This document shows positions 22,801-30,208 of a DNA stretch of 30,208 nt, one piece after another; positions within the stretch are counted from its first letter, which is position 1, and every line of letters starts with the position of its first letter. The translations under genes and the position numbers were made by a program. The notes beneath the pieces were generated by a model. That model worked only from the letters and a program-made list of their open reading frames with translations. It searched no databases and was not told the DNA's origin. The stretch covers positions 11,892-42,099 of the forward strand of contig KN887362.1 of NCBI GenBank assembly GCA_000934455.1, given 5' to 3'. Source of the DNA: Apostichopus parvimensis. Its lineage: Eukaryota > Echinodermata > Holothuroidea > Aspidochirotida > Stichopodidae.

Positions 22801-25800
22801 CCCAACCCTACCGTAGGGTGCAACCACAAACCAGCGCACGCAATTATATTTACAAGTTACCTGGCAGCAAGTCCCCATTTATACACCTGGGTGAAGAGAG
22901 GCAATTGGAGATATTACAGTGCCTTGCCCAAGGACACAACGTAATGATCCCGTCAGGACTGGAACCTGACAAACCTTAGATAGCGAGTCCATTGCCTTGA
23001 CCACCACGCTCTCAACTGAGGGGATTCTGTACCTATTAGATCAGGGGTGGGCAACCTACGGCCCACGGGCCACATGCAGGCCGCCAGTGATTTTTTTGCG
23101 GCCCGTGAGATGTCTCAAGAAAAAGAAAAAAAATCAATCTATTTATATCATCACAAAAAACGAGCTAGTTGCTTAGAATTTATCGGCAATAATGATGCTG
23201 TCAGGTAGGCCTATTATCCCCATTAATCATCAACTGTACTAAATTGACATTATGTTTTTGTGAATACAAACTAAGTACACACAACTATTGCTTGAAAGTC
23301 CTCGGAATCAAAGGTTTGAGATCAACAGCAGGTCGTTGGTTAGGTGCGGCCCAGTCAATTTTTAACCCCTTATATCTGGCCCATTCATTCAAAAAGGTTG
23401 CCTGCCCCTGTATTAGATAGTTCTTTGTTCCTTGTGATTATCCATAAAAATCGAAGAGGAAAAGTTCTGTTTTTATCGGTGTAATATTTTACACATTTGT
23501 TTATATTTTGTGATTATCGATTGTTCCCACCGTTACATAGTTATTTACTTCTGCCTTTTAATCTGTGATCGTAGTTTTATTGATCTCACAGGTAACGTGT
23601 TTTATCATCCGGATGTTCAGGAGGTGCAGAAGAACCTGGTGGAGGTTCTCGGCGGTGCCCAATTCTTGCGATCTTTTGTAACCACACCTTATCACTACGA
23701 CATAAGTAAGCATCATCATCAGGAGTACCCGAAGCAACTGCTTGGGTTTACTACTGATATAAAATAACAATATTATCCCCTGCCACACCGAGGCATGCCG
23801 ACCCGATAAACTCAAGTTACCATTGTAATGCTCTGTTGGAACGCAGTAAGGTCTAACCCAGTGAATTATGTAGGCCTAACCCATTGAATTATGTAATGTA
23901 AATTAGGCTAAGTACAGGTTTATCTGAAATATATGTCAGTAGATGGTACAGTGCAGTAGACGGTACAGAACAGTAGACAGTATAGTATGAACAGTAGACA
24001 GTACAGTAGATGGTACAGTGCAATAGACGGTACAGTAGATGGTGCAGTGCAGTAGACGGTACAGAACAGTAGACAGTATAGTAGATGGTACAGTACAGTA
24101 GACAGTACAGTAGATGGTACAGAACAGTAGACAGTACAGTAGATGGTACAGTGCAATAAACGGTACAGTAGATGGTGCAGTGCAGTAGACGGTACAGTAC
24201 AGTAGACAGTATAGTATAGTAGACGGTAAGTAGACTATACAGTTCAGTAGACGATACAGTAGACAGTACAGTACCATAGATGGTGTATTAACATTTGTAG
24301 AACATATAATACAGGCTTTGTCAAGGCCCTCTATCCTGACAATAATGCAACCAACTTACAAAGTAAGCTGTGCTAATGTAATTGCTGGAGGTTGGGAAGA
24401 GGGAAGGTTATGGTGAGGAGGGGGTTAAGGGGTAGATGGGTTCAGGTTAGAAGGGATGTCATGTTGTAATCACAGTTATCGCTGTAGATGTTGACATAGT
24501 GGACAATAAACTCATGATGGTGTAGAGAAATGTATTTGTAGCAGACAAGGAAAGAGGTCATACATATGGTCTGATCTTAACGTTTCTAATCAGCAGAAAA
24601 GAAAGCAACTAATGCTTACATTCTTGTAGGGTAAGTTCTCCTTCATTCCATTCTTGAGATGGACATCTGGATGGTTAGTCATATACTGAAAGTGGTCACC
24701 GTTGTCATCTTTTGTACCTTCCAGCGTTTGAATGTGTGCTAGACGTTACTGGCGAGCCCCTATCCTGTGTCAACTACGGCAGCGTGCTGGATAAAGGGAA
24801 GGGCCTCTCTGGAACAGTCTTGTCAGATCTGATGCAATGGGATACACAGAGAAAGCAATTACCAGACGGTGCACAGAGGTAAGGATGGATGTAGAAATGT
24901 ATGTGCACACTTACAGAGAAACTTGGGTGATGGGTGAAAAGAATTAAAAGTGGGTCAGAAGGAACAGGATTAAGCAGGTGATGATTATGTAATCAAGATT
25001 TTTCACTTGGAAGGCCAAAAATGAAACTTTAAGTATTTTGAGAGTTGGTAATTAGCGTTGTGCGGGATCCCGGTAGTCAAGTGGATCCCGGTATCCCGAT
25101 CCCGGTATTGACTAGTCCCGATCACAGTGCAATGTGTAACTAATACCGGTATTGGGAAAACAACCGGTTATTACATTCGTTTCGGTATTATTCACGGGAA
25201 TCCCGGACATAATAAAAATAATAACGTGTTACTATTTGAAATAAAGAAAAGAAAACACGTTTATTTCTGGTTTCTGTGTTCTTAGTTTGAACAATATCTG
25301 ATCAATTTACGTACTGACCTAGACCTATATATTAACAAATCAACTTTTCACGTAGTAATTTGGACCTAGGCTACACCAAATATTGAATGTTACTTGGGCT
25401 CAGCATGTTACGGGACCTCAAAGTTATTCTGAAATTTTCGTTATTTATTCTTCCTTCATAGGATGATTTTGAAGGTTCCCATGTACAAAATCTTACCCTT
25501 ATGCAATTCACCTCGTTTTGTTATAATAATTATAACGATTTAATAAATTTTGAGCCCAAACCGCAGGGATACTCCCTGCGGTTTCAGTTTAAATCCATCT
25601 TCGCACGGGACTGTATATTATTATAGCCTAGGGTACGGTACTGGTACACACTGCGTACTTGAGATTTGATGCTGTAAATGGAATGGATTCGTTTATTAAT
25701 GCAGGGGGTTCCATGTTGTCATGTATAGTTATCTTTCGCTACTTTTTTAATTTTTAAGAACTTTTGTACGAAAGATTGATATTGTACGTATTGAAAGTAT

Positions 25801-26700
25801 ATTTTGTGGAGTAAACAACAGCCCATTAACGATATAAATAAATCTGTACTATTCTTATGTATGTAGTTTATAATCCCGTATTTACGTAGCCCTATGTTAC
25901 ATTCTTATTGTCTGAAGTTCCAAACACGTGGTGACTTGTTGATAGTTAAAAACTTTTCATTTTGAACTTATGAACTTGAAGGGGTTGCAGCCCTATTCCA
26001 ATATCATGGAATAGTGGGGAACTCCCAGTTTCTGTTTGTGTACGGATTACTAGTTTGGCCCTGGCGAACATGTTAATCTAATATCCTACGTCGAGTATGA
26101 ATGAAGGATGGTGTGGGTTGCTTTTTTCGAAGGTTTGTGCTTTTCTTTTTGGAAGTATATGTTAAAAAACGAATGCCCTAATATGGCGTTTTTTTATATT
26201 TTTTAATTTTTTTTTTATAACCGTGCGTGTAAGAGTATGTACATAACCTAAGCTATGCATATTGAATGTACGACATTGACAGTCTCGTAACTAAGTGCTC
26301 TGAACCATAGATGAAAGTTGAGGAAAATACTGGTTGTAGTTACGATACCGGGATTCATGTTGCAACACTACCGGTTGTGTGAAATCCGACTACCGCACAA
26401 AGTTATTGGTAATTCTCCTTGAAGATTTGATGTCAGTATCTTGTCATGCTTGCATCAGTTTTGTGATTTTTTTCCCCTTTTTCATGTCACACAGTTCTTG
26501 AGGGGACAAACATTTTGCTCAGTAACAATAGAATTAACAATAAAGTAACAATGGCATTAACTGTATATTTTGTTTTGATTTGCAGAGTGGCTGTAGACTA
26601 TATGTTTAGCAGTGCGTACTGCGTTAATTCTGGTCACATGTTAGGAATGTCCACCATGAAGAAAAGACACCTAGAATTACTTGGATACCAATATATACAG
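17728..26700 (+). CDS. FASTKD1: FASTKD1-like mitochondrial FAST kinase domain protein (partial, 5 exons)
   Basis: Join of 17728-19810, 20465-20593, 23592-23705, 24725-24878 and 26586-26700 gives 2595 bases, 865 codons, all frames consistent and every junction GT-AG. The start at 17728 has G at -3 and +4. The N-terminus (MARVALRCPSQLLRSS...) is rich in Arg and Ser with no acidic residues for about 40 positions, as expected of a mitochondrial targeting peptide. A long alpha-helical repeat region (about residues 70-600) leads into FAST_1 (about 610-690), FAST_2 (about 690-790, with the signature LNRTVALECPELQVPWFH) and a RAP domain (from about 826, with MKKRHLELLGYQYIQ). Known: FASTKD proteins are mitochondrial matrix RNA-binding factors; FASTKD1 affects ND3 mRNA level, and RAP resembles PD-(D/E)XK nucleases. 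The LECPE..-PWFH..YCQ stretch is closest to FASTKD1 in my memory, but other family members are possible. The RAP C-terminal FEW-type segment, the stop and the poly(A) site are not in the window. Confidence 0.85.
20465..20593 (+). CDS. FASTKD1: FASTKD1 exon 2 (FAST_2 core)
   Basis: The acceptor TCTTTCCAG ends at 20464 and the donor GTAAGT starts at 20594; the exon is 129 bases, phase 1 in and out. It completes the Glu codon begun in exon 1 (LDE-LDE-LPDRC...) and carries the diagnostic LNRTVALECPELQVPWFH segment and EYCQEILKK. Confidence 0.85.
20889..22810. mobile_element. hAT-type non-autonomous DNA transposon (element B) in FASTKD1 intron 2
   Basis: Perfect 16-bp inverted ends TAGGGTTGGGCGATAT are flanked by the 8-bp duplication CCGTAGGG at 20881-20888 and 22811-22818. 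TAGGG-TGGGCGATAT ends are widespread in animal hAT elements. The 1922-bp interior has no transposase-like frame; its longest ORF (22420-22725, minus, 101 codons) is not recognisable. The left subterminal region is rich in TCGATAAT/ATTATCG repeats. Confidence 0.93.
22819..23025 (-). mobile_element. tRNA-derived SINE
   Basis: Read on the minus strand from about 23025: GAGAGCGTGGTGGTCAAGGC and ATGGACTCGCTATCTAAGG (tRNA-like 5' half, A-box-like at 22989-23003), then B box GGTTCCAGTCC (22956-22966). These are followed by the conserved body segment GTGTCCTTGGGCAAGGCAC and a CACCCAGGTGTATAAATGGG stretch, a combination found in SINEs of many aquatic animals. Its 3' boundary is unclear because hAT element B abuts it; part of the tail may continue left of 20881. 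Promoter boxes are recognisable but activity is unknown. Confidence 0.7.
23042..23410. mobile_element. Short hAT-type MITE (element C) in FASTKD1 intron 2
   Basis: The 369-bp element starts CAGGGGTGGGCAACCT and ends AGGTTGCCTGCCCCTG (15 of 16 complementary), with the 8-bp duplication TATTAGAT at 23034-23041 and 23411-23418. The next bases of each end (GGCCCACGGGCC; GCGGCCCAGTC) are the GGCCC-rich subterminal motifs typical of this CAGGGGTGGGCAA class of hAT MITE. Non-coding. Confidence 0.93.
23592..23705 (+). CDS. FASTKD1: FASTKD1 exon 3 (FAST_2 C-terminal part)
   Basis: The acceptor CTCACAG ends at 23591 and the donor GTAAGC starts at 23706; the exon is 114 bases, phase 1 in and out. It encodes RNVFYHPDVQEVQKNLVEVL and GGAQFLRSFVTTPYHYDI, matching the family pattern of a helix, LGG, then V.TPY.Y before the FxCVLD strand. 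Confidence 0.82.
23937..24285 (+). repeat. CAGTAGACAGTACAGTAGATGGTA-type minisatellite
   Basis: About 350 bases in FASTKD1 intron 3 built from alternating 10-14-base words: CAGTAGACAGTA, CAGTAGATGGTA, CAGTGCAGTAGACGGTA, CAGAACAGTAGACAGTA. Higher-order blocks recur (for example GATGGTACAGTGCAATA-ACGGTA at about 24012 and 24143). Long open frames on the minus strand here are repeat artefacts. Confidence 0.93.
24725..24878 (+). CDS. FASTKD1: FASTKD1 exon 4 (linker FAST_2 to RAP)
   Basis: The acceptor TTGTACCTTCCAG ends at 24724 and the donor AG|GTAAGG starts at 24879; the exon is 154 bases, entering in phase 1 and leaving in phase 2. It starts TFECVLDVTGEPLSCVNYGS, the F-C-VLD-x(4)-PL motif seen before the RAP domain in FASTKD1-type proteins, and ends QLPDGAQR, where RAP begins. 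Confidence 0.82.
25053..26405. mobile_element. hAT-type non-autonomous DNA transposon (element D) in FASTKD1 intron 4
   Basis: The ends TAGCGTTGTGCGG and the complement of TAACTTTGTGCGG (11 of 13) are flanked by the 8-bp duplication TTGGTAAT at 25045-25052 and 26406-26413. The left 110 bases hold repeated GATCCCGGTA/ATCCCGGTAT motifs and the right end has matching ACCGGGAT and ACTACCGG motifs. The 1353-bp element contains no transposase frame. Confidence 0.9.
25558..25584. repeat. Perfect 12-bp hairpin inside element D
   Basis: AAACCGCAGGGA, loop TAC, TCCCTGCGGTTT: the two arms are exact complements. No T-run follows and the context is a transposon interior, so a transcription terminator is not implied. 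Confidence 0.8.
26586..26700 (+). CDS. FASTKD1: FASTKD1 exon 5 (N-terminal two thirds of RAP domain)
   Basis: The acceptor TTTGATTTGCAG ends at 26585 and the donor CAG|GTAAGG starts at 26701; the exon is 115 bases and leaves in phase 0. It encodes (R)VAVDYMFSSAYCVNSGHMLG and MSTMKKRHLELLGYQYIQ, the RAP pattern of a strand, a variable loop, then MKRRHLE-LGY. The expected next segment (a P.FEW..L-like stretch) was not found up to 30208. Confidence 0.83.
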
Positions 26701-27189
26701 GTAAGGACAGGTCTAAGAAACAATTACCTGGATAAGAGGAAGGGGCAGGGGGGGATGGTGGGGATGGGTTTGGAGGGGGAAGGGTCAGCCCCCAAGTTTT
26801 AATTTTGTATTGTAACCCACCTTCTTTCTTGTTCCTCTTGATGCATGTATGTAGTAATAAACTTACATCCTGTACTCATAGTAGCAAATTAACATTTTTC
26901 TATGACATTTCAGTGCTTGTGGGGGATTGTGGGGGGGGGGGACAGGGGTGAAGAGATACAGGTAAAGTTGGAACCATCATGTAGGAATTCATGCTCAGAT
27001 AGACTATCACACTACAGCGACATATGTCACAGTGAGGAAACATGGTCCCAAGTGGAGATGTCACACTGTACCAAATTCAAAATTATTTTACTTTGAGTGG
27101 GATAAATAGTCAAAAGAAACTATAACTCTCCACTGGGTAGCGACCACACATGAAGTGTAGGCTACAAGCCATTCAGTTTTACTTAAGGG
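26701..27189. other. FASTKD1 intron 5, left part
   Basis: Begins with the exon 5 donor and contains two G-rich stretches (26735-26790 and 26914-26947). An acceptor-like TTTCAG at about 26912 is followed by sequence that does not encode the expected RAP end. Confidence 0.6.
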
Positions 27190-27281
27190 CATGTTTGTCT
27201 GTTTGTTCAACTATATTTCAACCATCAACGTTATCAACATTTTACATAATTCAAGTATATACGTACAAAATATATGGTTGT

Positions 27282-27327
27282 GGGGATCCTCGAAAAGTTC
27301 ATAAGAACTTGTAAGTGAGGTATCCCC
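27282..27327 (-). other. LINE 3' UTR stem-loop
   Basis: GGGGATCCTC pairs with GAGG-T-ATCCCC across a second inner palindrome AAGTTC-ATAA-GAACTT, giving a two-tier hairpin about 90 bases from the presumed 3' end of the LINE. Known: reverse transcriptases of CR1/L2-type LINEs recognise 3'-terminal RNA hairpins; that this one serves the purpose is inference. Confidence 0.6.
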
Positions 27328-27470
27328 AAAATACAAACTTACAAAGTATAACAAAGGTACAAAGTATGACAAAAAATTTTTTTTACAAGAAAATGAATAA
27401 TAATAATATGAAAAAGTGGGGGGGGAAAGAAAAAAACTTTAACAAAGATGTGGCCTGAATTTTAGACTAA

Positions 27471-29116
27471 TCATAAAATTCTAGTCAAAAGAAGGTAACG
27501 CTTTAAATTACGTTCGAATGAGGATAGATTATTAATTGAATGCAATGCAGTTGGTACGGAATTCCAATAAGAAATAGCAGAGTATTTGACAAAATGTTGA
27601 CTACTTGCAAGAAAAAAAAGTTAAATACAAAGAACGGAAAGTAAATTTGCATTGCGGGTATTGTAAGCATGAAAACAATTATTTGATACAAAAAAATAGG
27701 AGAAGCTACTTGGTAGATTGTCGTGAAAAAAGTTAAATACAAAGATTAAGGTGTAGTACTTGACTAATTCAAATATGGTTAAGAGTTTACTGTCACAGAA
27801 GAGGCTGTACGAGTGACTATTGTAAGGAACATCATAAATTGCATGCAACACTTTCTTTTGTAGAATATAGAGCTTATTAATATGACTAGGGTAAGTATAA
27901 CCCCACACAATACAACAATACGATAAAAAAGGCAAGATAAGAATATTGTATAAAGTTATCAGAGTTTTAAAGGGGACAATTTTTTTTAAACGATTGATAA
28001 TGCCAATGGCTTTGAACACTTTTCTTTTTAAGTTCTGAATATGTAGGATCCAACTGAGAGTTTCATCTAGGGTAATGCCAAGAAAATTTGTGGAATGGGA
28101 GAAAGGTACTGGCGTTCTATCGATTATAATCGCAAGGTTGGAAGAAACTATTTGTCGTTGGTTGGGATGAAAAATAATGGTGGTAATTTTTTTAGCATTT
28201 AAGTGAAGTTTATTAGATCTGAACCAGGCAGTAATTTTTGGGATTTCAGTATTGATATCGTTAACAAGAGTATTTATATCACAACCTTTATATAGTAAAT
28301 TCGTATCAGCTGCATACAAAATAAAGTGAAATTCTGGAGTGACATTAGGAAGGTCGTTTATATAAATGAGAAACAATAAGGGTCCAAGAATAGAGCCCTG
28401 GGGAACACCACAATGAATTGCTGGCTTCAAAGAATAAGCGCCAGATAAAGAAACATATTGGAATCTATTATGAATGTAGCTATTAAACCAAGATAATGCA
28501 GCCCCCCTTATGCCATATTTATCAAGCTTTTTTAACAGAATTGAATGGTCAAGCATATCAAAAGCCTTGGAGAGATCTAAAAAAATCCCCCCAACTAGAC
28601 ATTTACTTTCAAAAGATTCAATAATATAATCTACAAGACTTAAAATAGCCTGGGACGTGTTTCGTTGAGGCATAAAGCCAAACTGATAATCATATAATAG
28701 ATCATGTTGAATTAAAAAATAATATAAACGATTAAATACAAGTTTTTAGAAGATCTTTGAAAACGAAGGTAAGACAGATATAGGCCTATAATTACTGATG
28801 CTCTCTCGCGTGCCACTTTTGAATGCCGGAACTACACAAGCTATTTTCAAGTCAGACGGAACAATACCTTGGAAAAAGAACAATTAATGATATGCACGAG
28901 AGGTTTACAAATAGCAGAACTAGATAAATTAACAACTTTAGGACTAATGTCGTCATAACCACAGCTTGAATTTTTTAAATTTGAAATACAATCTAAAACC
29001 TCCACTTCGTCTGTAGGCATTAAAAATAAAGAATTCATGGGATTAGCTTGGCACATATAGTCTAGGGGTTTCTGTATACCAACCGGAATATCACGGAATA
29101 TATCCGGAATATCCAA
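27471..29116 (-). pseudogene. LINE ORF2 remnant: reverse transcriptase without endonuclease
   Basis: The upstream part (about 29116-28870) carries the pre-RT region: SLFLMPTDEVEVLDCISNLK and SSCGYDDISPKVV. A one-base shift near 28868 moves the frame to GIVPSDLKIACVVPAFKSG and SISNYRPISVLPSFSKIF. A TAA at 28748-28746 interrupts, and the frame then continues QFGFMPQRNTS, FLDLSKAFDMLDHSILLKKL, GVPQGSILGPLLFLIYINDLP and YAADTNLL. The last is the catalytic box, where the first Asp of YADD is Ala. After the thumb region another frameshift near 27600-27625 leads to YSAISYWNSVPTALHS and FERNLKRYLL, ending at the TGA at 27473-27471. The polymerase is therefore dead several times over. Family assignment to the Jockey superfamily (CR1/L2/Rex1 neighbourhood) rests on these motifs. 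Confidence 0.88.
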
Positions 29117-29117
29117 A

Positions 29118-29765
29118 CTGCCTTCACTTTCTGATGTTTTTCAACTTTCTTAAGTAAGTCCAAATTGCCGGCCGTTAGGTCTTCCGGGATGGCCATATTC
29201 ATCCCTTGTAATTTTCTCCGGGAGCGTATCACTTGGTCCCTCACATCGTGGCGAGTAAATTTGGCAATAATGATCCTTGGTTTACCATCTTGATTAAGTT
29301 TTCCAATGCGGTGGGAACGGTCAAGATCCTCGCCCGAATGGTTACTCCAAGTTTTGTAGTTGCAAGAGATTTAATTACGGCGTTGGTGTCCTCATCCTTT
29401 GTCTCTGCTACTCCCATGAATCTCAAACAATTACGTCGGGAATATTGTTCCATTTCATTCAAAGCATTCTCCATCTTTTTACATTTCTCCTCTAGACCGA
29501 TTACTTTTGGATTCAAGTGATTATTTTGCGATACAACTTCATCCAACTTACACTGTACATCATGCAGCTGACCCTCAATCATATCATTCTGTCTCATAAA
29601 TTTGTACAACTTTGCTTCTATTGCCTTCTCAACACATGTTTGAATAATTGTTTTGAATTCCTCACCATTTAAGAACTCTGATATTATCGAGGAAGCTAGG
29701 TCAGTTTGTTGGGAATTTTTCTTCGCTGTCCGTAACTGGTATGCAGTTGACTTGTCGCTAGACAT
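29118..29765 (-). pseudogene. LINE ORF1 remnant (coiled-coil RNA-binding protein)
   Basis: ATG at 29765 opens MSSDKSTAYQLRTAKKN, followed by a helical, charged stretch (about residues 30-110) ending in NEMEQYSRRNCLRFMGVAE. That is the L1-ORF1-like (Transposase_22) signature at the end of a coiled coil and start of an RRM-like domain. At about 29332 one base is missing: the frame changes, and the continuing protein reads EDLDRSHRIGKLNQDGKPRI, then FTRHDVRDQVIRSRRKLQG, down to VEKHQKVKAVW at about 29118. There the similarity to ORF1 stops and ORF2 sequence begins. ORF1 normally acts as a nucleic-acid chaperone for the LINE RNA; this copy is broken. Confidence 0.8.
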
Positions 29766-29835
29766 CTTTAACTTGAAGGTTATATGGACAAGGCAATATA
29801 AAAGAAAGATTCGCGGAACTCACTGCTATATGTAA

Positions 29836-30208
29836 TAGAGACGGCCAGTGCAGATGAAACTTGGAAACAGTTTACTATCAGATTTTAAACGAAAGATATA
29901 GTTCACATTTCAGCGTGATGCTCAGATTCGATATAAATACAGCTGCATATTATTTTGTGGATCCATTGCTCGTAGTTAGAAGGGCAAAAAACGCTACATT
30001 TTTTTCAGACCAACTTTCTTGAAGTTGATAGTGTGCAAGCTTTTAGCGTACGAAAATCAAATAATGTGGCTGCTTAACATCTTACAACAAAACTGAAAAC
30101 TACCCTTACCAGGCTGATGATCATCATGACTTTTGAAATGGGTATCAGGGTTAAACAGTCATAAACGAAAGCAATTTGGGCGAAATGGATTTAATCATAT
30201 TTGCAACA
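29836..30208. other. Right edge, presumed FASTKD1 intron 5 continuation
   Basis: AT-rich sequence with no recognisable exon; the TTTTTTTCAG at about 30000-30009 is followed by a frame that does not resemble a RAP domain. Confidence 0.5.

Larger units (their letters stand above)
27190..29835 (-). mobile_element. Decayed non-LTR retrotransposon (Jockey/CR1/L2-like), internally deleted
   Basis: Antisense to FASTKD1 and downstream of exon 5. In element orientation it has a short 5' leader, ORF1 with a coiled coil (29765 down to about 29118), the reverse transcriptase part of ORF2 (about 29116 to 27471), and a 3' UTR with a hairpin (27282-27327), ending near AACAAACAGACAAACA. The endonuclease domain of ORF2 is absent, and several frameshifts and a stop interrupt both frames. 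The 5' boundary (about 29835) and 3' boundary (about 27190) are estimates; I could not identify a target-site duplication. Confidence 0.88.

Noticed and set aside
22940-23025. tRNA gene on the minus strand
   Set aside because: A and B boxes are present, but the cloverleaf is degenerate and is followed by a conserved SINE body, so it is a tRNA-derived SINE.
23920-24277. Long minus-strand frames rich in Leu-Tyr-Cys across the minisatellite
   Set aside because: They are translations of the tandem CAGTA repeat and have no independent coding signal.
26914-27096. Possible last FASTKD1 exon after TTTCAG
   Set aside because: The frame (CLWGIVGGGDRG...) is a translated G-rich tract and lacks the expected RAP C-terminal pattern.
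27621-28673. A host reverse-transcriptase-like gene
   Set aside because: It has the neighbouring ORF1, a LINE-type 3' UTR, frameshifts and a broken catalytic box, so it is a retrotransposon remnant.

Overview
The window is animal nuclear DNA: genes are split by GT-AG introns, intergenic DNA is AT-rich, and transposons and CAGTA/TAGGCCTA-type simple sequence are abundant. The style suggests a marine invertebrate, plausibly an echinoderm such as a sea cucumber, but this is impression rather than proof. It is not bacterial and has no operons, CRISPR or ribosome binding sites. Two host genes are supported. On the minus strand, a short exon (5352-5438) carries the first coding exon of an APC (adenomatous polyposis coli) orthologue; the rest of APC lies to the left, beyond position 1. 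On the plus strand, five exons between 17728 and 26700 encode 865 residues of a mitochondrial FAST-kinase-domain protein, closest to FASTKD1. It runs from the targeting peptide through FAST_1 and FAST_2 into the RAP domain, and the last coding exon lies beyond 30208. The two genes diverge and are separated by about 12 kb with no other confident gene; three weak candidate exons or ORFs there are listed at low confidence.

Layout: 1-5351 is APC intron 1 (G-rich tracts, one 21-bp tandem repeat, nothing coding recognised). 5352-5438 is the APC exon. 5439-8370 is intron/5' region, with a CpG-richer stretch at about 7140-7570 that may be the APC promoter or 5' UTR. 8371-9394 is a trinucleotide microsatellite abutting a truncated hAT copy. 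9750-10990 holds tandem and dispersed repeats. 11000-16430 is mostly unremarkable. 16440-17612 is a complete hAT-type element just upstream of FASTKD1. 17728-26700 is FASTKD1. 27190-29835 is an antisense, decayed non-LTR retrotransposon in the next FASTKD1 intron.

The most notable structure is the transposon load. Four elements with terminal inverted repeats and exact 8-bp target duplications (hAT hallmark) sit at 16440-17612, 20889-22810, 23042-23410 and 25053-26405, all in or just before FASTKD1. Removing them shrinks FASTKD1 introns 2 and 4 from about 3.0 and 1.7 kb to about 0.7 and 0.35 kb. The LINE has lost its endonuclease by an internal deletion that joins ORF1 to the reverse transcriptase, and it also carries frameshifts, a stop and a YADD-to-YAAD catalytic change.
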